DNA of 64,000 bases from Lomentospora prolificans. Lineage: Eukaryota > Ascomycota > Sordariomycetes > Microascales > Microascaceae. The stretch is from contig JARFXM010000011.1 in NCBI GenBank assembly GCA_029532625.1, forward strand, positions 806,001 through 870,000, in the 5' to 3' direction. Both the position numbers and the translations under genes were made by a program. Positions 57,907-64,000 of the stretch are shown piece after piece. The notes under the pieces were generated by a model. The model was not told the DNA's origin and searched no databases. It saw only the letters and a list, made by a program, of their open reading frames with translations. Positions within the stretch are counted from its first letter, which is position 1. Every line of letters begins with the position of its first letter.

Positions 57907-59258
57907 TTTGTCAGGTGCGGATGGATCTAGTGATGCTATCGTGGTGTTGGGACAAGGGAGAAGCAAAGATGGCAAGGTTGTGGCGGCGGTAAAGTTTATA
58001 AGTGCCCAACAATCCTACAGAGCCTATTTTGCCATCTTTTTTTGTTTACACCGTCATTGTATTGTAATCAATGTCGATTGTTTGCCTGTAATATTCGCGA
58101 ATGCGATCCACATAAACAAGGGTGGTCGACATGATGTCATCAGCTCCCATGGTTGGAATGGTCGCAACTGTCAATCACTCGACAGTGAAGCACCAAGATT
58201 ACATCACCCAATCATCCCACCTAGACCTCATGTTTTCCGGCTCAGATTAATTAGAACTACATCCGCCAGCATGGAACTAGGTAGAATCAATGACCCGGTG
58301 GTAGCTTAGTGCATTACCCCGCGGCCTAGAGATCAAAGTCTCGCGTCGTTTTTCCGCAGGAGCTTGGAGAGTTCTTGGCTGTTGACGGGGAGGCTAGATA
58401 AACTCGTAGCTCCATCGCGACGTATCCCAATCCTCGGAAATTATGGGTGTAACGAGAGAGTAGGACGCCAGAGAGTCTGATCTGAACGTAACCCCACAAG
58501 AATGTTCCCCGCAGAGGTTGGGGGTTATCAATAGCATTAGATGCGATTTACTCATATCTTGCTACATCGGGTGCTTCTCCGGGTGCGGACCTTCTCCATC
58601 TCGCAGTTACGCCGAAGATTGAATCCGACGATAATTGCAGCTATTTCGAGCAATCATTATGGCTGAAGCAGGAGCGGAGCTGGCCCGTCTTCACCTGACT
58701 GAAGATGCGGGGCAGAGGGCTAGTTCTGGGCGTGGTGGTGCAAGAATCCAACCCCGCATCATATTGGCATCCGCGGGTCATTACCGCACACTGCCAGCCA
58801 GCCAGCTATGCTTAAACCCGGCATTAAACTGACAGCTGAACTGGGGTTGCCGGGGTCTCGGGGTCGAACTCTACACCTTGAAGGCTCACCTTCCTTCTCC
58901 TCCCTTCCCCTAGAAGCCGGCGAAGGACTTTTGGTAGTAAAGGCTTACCATTGCATCTTTTGGTTCAACAAGAGACCTTGATGGCTATTGTCGGGTCGGG
59001 CCTAAACGGGCTTAACGGTAGGTCGGGTTCCCGCCAGACCAGGGGCACTGCCGCTGGCTCCTCACATCCTCTCATCAGCTGGCGAGCCACTAGTGTGGCC
59101 TTCCGCCTGTGATCACTGGCGTTGGTGCCATTTCAGTTTATAAAAAGCACGTGTCATCACTATCGCCCGCCCAGATCTTGAAAGAGGCCAATTTTCGTCC
59201 TCTGGACTTCACCATCCTCTCTTCCATCGCCGCACAATTCGACAAAGTTCCCCTCGTC
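57907..59258. other. intergenic, no supported gene
   Basis: A divergent promoter region. A tRNA-like fragment near 58279-58335 does not fold. The frame of the methyltransferase is open upstream from 59109 but probably untranslated. Confidence 0.55.
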
Positions 59259-60146
59259 ATGTCATCTCCATCATCGCCCTCCTCTCCAAGCCGCGAGCCG
59301 CAAAAGGCGGCGGTGGAGCATTTTAATTCCTCCGCTGCCCAATATGAGCGATCCACGGGCGGCTGTACCCGAGAGCTAGCCAGGGATCTGCTCAACTTGC
59401 AGGCGTTAAAATCCGTCACTTTCCCCGACTCCAAGGTCCTCGACAACGCCTGCGGGACGGCGATAGTAGCCGAGGAAATTTTGAAGCGATGCAAGGAAAA
59501 CGGCACCGCAGCTCCCACGATTACTGCGGTGGATGCTGCCCCTAATATGATTTACCTCGCACGCGCCAAGTTCGAGGACGCTCCGGTTACAGACAAGCTC
59601 TCCTTCGCGGCAATGCCTGGCGAGAAGCTCGATTTCCCGGACAACTCCTTCACCCACAGCATCACCAACCTCGGCATTCTATTTTTCTCCGATGGAGAAG
59701 CTGGCGCAAAAGAAATCTATCGCACCCTGGCGCCAGGCGGGGTTGCCATCGTAACGACGTGGGCCGAGCTGGGTTACCTCACGCGCGTGATCCACCCCGC
59801 GCAAAACCTCATTCGACCCTGCGATCCTACTTTCAAAATCCCAATCCCTCCCGTATGGTTCAAGCCCGATTATGTCGAGGAGCGCATGAGAGAGGGGGGA
59901 TTCACGAAGGTGGAGATGACTGAGAAGACTGTGCACTACGGAGCGCCAACCGTGGATGATTTGACACAGCTGCTTGTCACGTCGTTCCAGACTCTGTATA
60001 TGGATTGGCCGGAGCACGAGAGGAACAAGTTCATCAAGACTGTGGGGAATCTGGTGAAAAAAACAAGTTCGTCATATACAATGTCCGACGGACAAGAAGG
60101 TGTGGGAATCCCAATGAGGGCTATCGTAGCTGTGTGTTACAAGTGA
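59259..60146 (+). CDS. SAM-dependent methyltransferase (class I, Methyltransf_11/25 type)
   Basis: An intronless gene encodes 295 residues from the ATG at 59259; the frame is open to 59109, but residues before this Met look non-conserved and the Ser/Pro-rich start is usual for this group. SAM motif I is VLDNACGTAIVAE, followed by an acidic strand end (ITAVDAAPNMI), motif II region KLDFPDNSFTHSI, and the post-motif segment RTLAPGGVAIVTTW. No membrane segment or signal peptide is present. The acceptor substrate is unknown; related fungal enzymes methylate small secondary metabolites, but no backbone synthase is nearby. Confidence 0.88.
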   Translation: MSSPSSPSSPSREPQKAAVEHFNSSAAQYERSTGGCTRELARDLLNLQALKSVTFPDSKVLDNACGTAIVAEEILKRCKENGTAAPTITAVDAAPNMIYLARAKFEDAPVTDKLSFAAMPGEKLDFPDNSFTHSITNLGILFFSDGEAGAKEIYRTLAPGGVAIVTTWAELGYLTRVIHPAQNLIRPCDPTFKIPIPPVWFKPDYVEERMREGGFTKVEMTEKTVHYGAPTVDDLTQLLVTSFQTLYMDWPEHERNKFIKTVGNLVKKTSSSYTMSDGQEGVGIPMRAIVAVCYK

Positions 60147-61988
60147 ATCGTCTCGTTAGGCGAAGTAATGCGTGGGGATCTGTGATAATAACATCGTTAG
60201 AAGCGCTGTAGCACCAAGCGTACTCTAAATTTAAGGACGTATCCTGTTAAAACTCCTGAGACCCAAAAACTCGGGAATGAGTTTTGATGTCAAGTTGCTG
60301 CGGTCCCTTGAGCTTGCTCCGAGCCTCGAGACGTCGAATAATCTGGGCATACGCCTATGTACCGAATATATCGCTTTGGCCAAGAGTGTAAAGGCGCCTG
60401 TGACGCGGCGTGAAGGGAAGGCAAATATATACTAAAGAGAGCTCTAATTGCCAATTCCTTTAGAATGCCTTTATCATTTCACTTGTCCATACGCAGGCTG
60501 GTTCCCTTTTAAAGTAGTTATGCGGGGAAAAAAAAAAAATGCGCTTGATTCGACATTGGATGCGTAATAGTAAACCATCGGAAGGGTGGCCTCTCTACTG
60601 TAGTGTGGCTACGAATACCAACAGCGACTTTAATGCCGGCTTCGACAATTAGCCATGCTTCCCTTATTGTAAGTAGGTGAAGTGCTTTTCCATAAACACT
60701 ACAGGTCTAAACAGTCGCTCATGTTCACCTGACACGAAGCTCGTCGCCATGGGGCTATAGCTGAAGATACCGATGCTCGTGCGAACCAAAGGGTGTAATT
60801 ATCGCCTGCACTTAATCGTAGCGGAGTGTGCATAACGACGTAGTAAGTACCGGCATATCCTGGTCCGTGTTCGCGAAGGATATAGAAGTATAGGTGTTCC
60901 AGTTTACATCCAATATGTTTCATAGACCTCTTGAACTGAAATCATAAGGAAAATATCGTTGGCTTAGTCCGATTGAACCGCGCCGTGAATGATGTGATGC
61001 ACCTGAGCCACTATGGCTCTCTGACCCTCTTCTGACTGGGGGTGTCGGAGGAGCAACCAAGTTGAGAGCTCACTTTGTAAAATGCAGACTCGTCCCAGAA
61101 ATCCGAGCCTAGTAGTGATGTTTCGCATTTCTACGTAGATAGACATCGAGCCAAGAGTAGCCACAGGGCTGGATTAATGCATGTGGTCTGAGGGCCGAAA
61201 CTTCACCGGCACGCGTTTATTTTTCTCTGATCTTGATAGGGCGCCGCGGGTACTGATAGGACAAAGGGTCCTCTCTTCACACCGGTGCATGACATGGAAC
61301 AGCAGCTTAGAATGGATGGGTTCTTTTGTACAGGGCTGACTTGGATGCTAATATCTGCAGAATTATTTCTCGTTTGGCTGCGGCTTGCAGAGTATTCTCG
61401 GCGATTGAATACCGCCTTTTGACCAGAGCTTACTATTCGAAACACCACCAGTGGAATCTACCACGATATACCAAGCTTGCGTAATAAGCTCCCCGTGCTC
61501 CTCGTATTGGACCATTGTGCTGTGCTCTTCACGATGCGAGCGCCAGATGGATTTGGCTCAATTGGTGACCAAAAAGGGGCAGACTAAAGTCTTGGCCAGA
61601 AATCTAACCAGATTCGGCAAAGATCGCCATTTACCCTCGAACTCGCACCGCCTTCCTGTCCACGTCACCCCAGACTCGGAATCATCAGCTTATGATTGTT
61701 CAGATCCTCAATATAACATCGCGGGAAGGAGCGAACGCGATTAAATAGCTCGCATCGGAACAAGATGTGGACGCCCTAGAAGAGTCGGAGTTTTGACTCC
61801 TCTTCAGTGACGGATGAGACTGATCTAGTCATTACTGAGACAATTGGCCGATCACAATCCCGAGACCAACCCGACGTGGAGTGCCATCAGAAAATAAGAC
61901 TTCCTCTTCCTGCCAGCTAATAACAGCACGATCGCTACGGAATCCCAACTTTCCTCTGTGTATTCTCTCCGGCTAATCACAGGTAACG
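60147..61988. other. intergenic, no supported gene
   Basis: 1.8 kb with short frames only and an A-rich run at 60527-60539. It contains the promoter of the PAD homologue. Confidence 0.6.
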
Positions 61989-63920
61989 ATGGCCAGACAA
62001 GCCTCCGCTCTAGCGACGGCGCTCTCGTTCTGCGCTTTTGTCTTTTGTTCCTTTGCCCTTGTCCACCTTCTTTCTAGCCCCGTCGTGTCTGAGTTTATTG
62101 GGAGGTTGCAACCCCGTCATGACATCGTTTCTCTCGCATCTATCGGCACGGCAGAGCATGCAGAACCATTGAGGCCCGACATCCGTGCCGACACCAATAG
62201 GGATGGGGTGGTCGACATCACCGGTACATCTGATGTATCAGACAAAAAAGTTTGGACATCTAAACGGGGTGCCATCTTCCTGCCCAACGTCGGCGACAAA
62301 TATCGCCGATGCCACACTCGCGATGGACTTGGAAACTCGCTTAGCAACGATGAGCTTGCCGCTTGTCACGATGCGTCTGGACATCTTCTGCTCGCCCCCG
62401 AGTACGTCGCGCCGTTGAAGACGGTGCCCATGAATGTCTCCGAGAACGCTCATGCTCAAATCTACGCAACACCTCGTGCCGCTTACGATCGCGTGAGGTT
62501 ATTTGTTCTCGATAACCCCGCGAAAGCCAACGAAACGTCGTCGTGGCGGCTGGTCGATCGTGGATTTGCCTTCAATGCTACTCAGTTGCAGTCTGGAATT
62601 ACCCTGGGCCTCGATGGGCGAGAACTCGTTACGGATTCTTCTATTTGGGATGGCTCAGTTACTATCCGGTTCGATGTTGTGGATGGAATGAGCTTCGTCT
62701 GGGATGAAGTAGCCCTGAAAATGGCCCCCGTTCTCACACACCACCACCTACAAACAGTGCAGACGATTATCACCATAGCCGCCAACGACTCCGAGCCTGC
62801 CCGGGTCAGCTTTGTCCAACAACTAGATGATGCGAGGTCCGGTGCCGGTATTCAAACTCCTCTAGTATTATTAAATCAATCAGACGACATTTGGGCCCAA
62901 GATTTCCTCGAGCCTGCCTATGCCAGCATGCCAGGCCCCAACGGTCCAATCTCTCTCCGAGTCATGCTCCGGTCAGCTCAGTCAACTCGAACAGGCGGGC
63001 GCCAAATATTTGAGCAGCTCCGAGGGCCCGGCGTCGGCGGGTACCAGCCCTCCGGCGGGACTGGCTCTGGCTTTGGCCACCGCGAGATCAACAGCTTTGG
63101 AAACCTGGAAACCATCCCGCCTTATACTTCTCGAGCGGGGGTTCAATACAAGGCAGGGCGCATAATTATGGGCAAGCACTTCCACGAGCCTCCGGCTCAA
63201 GTGATGCTGGACTTTTTGAACGCCCAAGGTCTACAGTCGCCGCTGATCCTTGAAGCTGGTTGGCTCCTAGTCGGGCACGTTGACGAGTTTGTCCAGTTCC
63301 TTCCGTACAACAACGATTTGGGGTTTACCATCGCTATAGCTGATACGGAAGCTGGCCTTCAACTTCTACGCAGGCTTGAAGAACGTGGCCATGGGAACGT
63401 ACTAGCAATCAGCTATTCTGACGATGAGTTTCATATGCCGGGAATGGGAATGTCCATTACGGAAACACTCTCGAACACTACCTTTCTCGAGGCCAACAGC
63501 TATTCCCAGAAGCACCTTGATACAAACTTACAAATTCTACTGACGGAGATACCTCTTGACCCTGAGGACGTGATTCGTGTCCCCGTCTTATTTAAAGACG
63601 CAGGTTTCACTCTTCCCCCCACAACCGACGGGCTACCTCCTCGCTTATCCCCAATGCTCGAAGGAGAAAGGCAAGTCATGGCCTTCAACCCCGCTGCGAT
63701 TAATGGAGTCGTCATAGGGACGCGATATATTTGCCCCAAGCCCTGGGGCCCGGTGGTCAATGGAGCTGACTTGCTAGAGAAGGAGATTGAGAAAGCTTAT
63801 GGTCGCGCTGGCATGAGTGTAACGTACGTTGATGACTTCCTTAGCCATCATGTTATGGGTGGTGAGGTCCATTGCGGTTCAAATACGCTAAGAGACACAG
63901 ACTTGGTATGGTGGGAGTGA
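61989..63920 (+). CDS. peptidylarginine deiminase (PAD) homologue, secreted or membrane-anchored
   Basis: An intronless gene encodes 643 residues. A hydrophobic N-terminal segment (ATALSFCAFVFCSFALVHLL) acts as signal peptide or anchor. A PAD_M-like region follows (ADTNRDGVVD, then KRGAIFLPNVGDK), with a Ca-binding-type Asp loop. The PAD_C domain carries the full catalytic set by position: Asp near 305 (WAQDFLEP), His near 430 and Asp near 432 (VGHVDEFVQF), and the nucleophile Cys near 629 (GGEVHCGSN). Spacing is close to that of animal PADs. Such enzymes convert protein arginine to citrulline, usually needing calcium. The predicted extracytoplasmic location distinguishes it from the mainly intracellular animal enzymes. 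Activity and substrate are inference; family membership is strong. Confidence 0.9.
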   Translation: MARQASALATALSFCAFVFCSFALVHLLSSPVVSEFIGRLQPRHDIVSLASIGTAEHAEPLRPDIRADTNRDGVVDITGTSDVSDKKVWTSKRGAIFLPNVGDKYRRCHTRDGLGNSLSNDELAACHDASGHLLLAPEYVAPLKTVPMNVSENAHAQIYATPRAAYDRVRLFVLDNPAKANETSSWRLVDRGFAFNATQLQSGITLGLDGRELVTDSSIWDGSVTIRFDVVDGMSFVWDEVALKMAPVLTHHHLQTVQTIITIAANDSEPARVSFVQQLDDARSGAGIQTPLVLLNQSDDIWAQDFLEPAYASMPGPNGPISLRVMLRSAQSTRTGGRQIFEQLRGPGVGGYQPSGGTGSGFGHREINSFGNLETIPPYTSRAGVQYKAGRIIMGKHFHEPPAQVMLDFLNAQGLQSPLILEAGWLLVGHVDEFVQFLPYNNDLGFTIAIADTEAGLQLLRRLEERGHGNVLAISYSDDEFHMPGMGMSITETLSNTTFLEANSYSQKHLDTNLQILLTEIPLDPEDVIRVPVLFKDAGFTLPPTTDGLPPRLSPMLEGERQVMAFNPAAINGVVIGTRYICPKPWGPVVNGADLLEKEIEKAYGRAGMSVTYVDDFLSHHVMGGEVHCGSNTLRDTDLVWWE

Positions 63921-64000
63921 TGTTTATTTTGGTGCTTGGATAATATGCATGTACAGATGGTGGCAATTGGAATACAATAATAATAAACGTGGGAGTGGCG
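63921..64000. other. 3' flank of the PAD homologue
   Basis: This contains an AATAATAATAAA-like stretch near 63975 that may serve in polyadenylation. Confidence 0.35.

Noticed and set aside
58279..58335. tRNA-like fragment (GGTAGCTTAGTG)
   Set aside because: No full cloverleaf can be drawn.

Overview
The window looks like chromosomal DNA of a filamentous ascomycete (Pezizomycotina), probably a Sordariomycete. The multi-exon genes resolve with short introns (about 50-105 nt, one of 137 nt), GT-AG borders and CTAAC/CTGAC-type branch sites. Two tRNA genes carry introns directly 3' of the anticodon loop. The protein families (Dur3 urea symporter, UNC93-like transporter, fungal rhodopsin-domain protein, CBM52-type secreted protein, HVA1/TUDOR protein) are typical of plant- or soil-associated moulds. 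No phage, plasmid or CRISPR signal was seen. Assignment to a genus is not possible by eye.

Layout. 1-1246: the 3' part of a TauD/TfdA-like dioxygenase. 2609-3255: an F-box-like relic. 3761-7146 (-): a large secreted subtilisin-type protease in nine exons. 10379-11759: a coiled-coil protein of unknown function. 15521-17984: a Dur3-type urea/polyamine symporter. 18468-19256 (-): a small nucleotidyltransferase. 20698-22088: a class A flavin monooxygenase. About 22.7-23.8 kb: a decayed reading frame. 24015-24115 (-): tRNA-Leu(AAG). 24590-31200: four minus-strand secreted or membrane-anchored proteins (CBM52-like, propeller-like, single-pass membrane protein, Cys-rich protein with a hydrophobic tail). 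31491-35612 (-): an FMN-dependent monooxygenase next to an UNC93-like transporter. 36856-36951 (-): tRNA-Ile(AAT). 37441-37719 (-): a small secreted cysteine-rich protein. 40022-41461 (-): a rhodopsin-domain membrane protein. 41.5-50.1 kb: a gene-poor stretch with no supported gene. 50164-54011: a mitochondrial-type short-chain dehydrogenase, a conserved unknown protein and a trefoil-like protein. 54.7-57.3 kb: two broken genes (VOC/glyoxalase-like and tubby-like). 57554-57906 (-): an HVA1/TUDOR protein. 59259-60146: a SAM methyltransferase. 61989-63920: a peptidylarginine-deiminase (PAD) homologue with a complete catalytic set.

How the genes work together. This is a mosaic of independent fungal genes, not one biosynthetic cluster. 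The clearest functional neighbourhood is the monooxygenase/UNC93-like transporter pair, which could import and oxidise a small nitrogen- or sulfur-containing substrate. Extracellular functions are common (protease, CBM52-like, propeller-like, Cys-rich small protein), which suits a saprotroph or plant associate. At least three genes show inactivating lesions in otherwise recognisable coding sequence. The most unusual gene is the fungal PAD homologue. Exon borders were placed by hand from splice signals and reading-frame continuity, and no database search was run.
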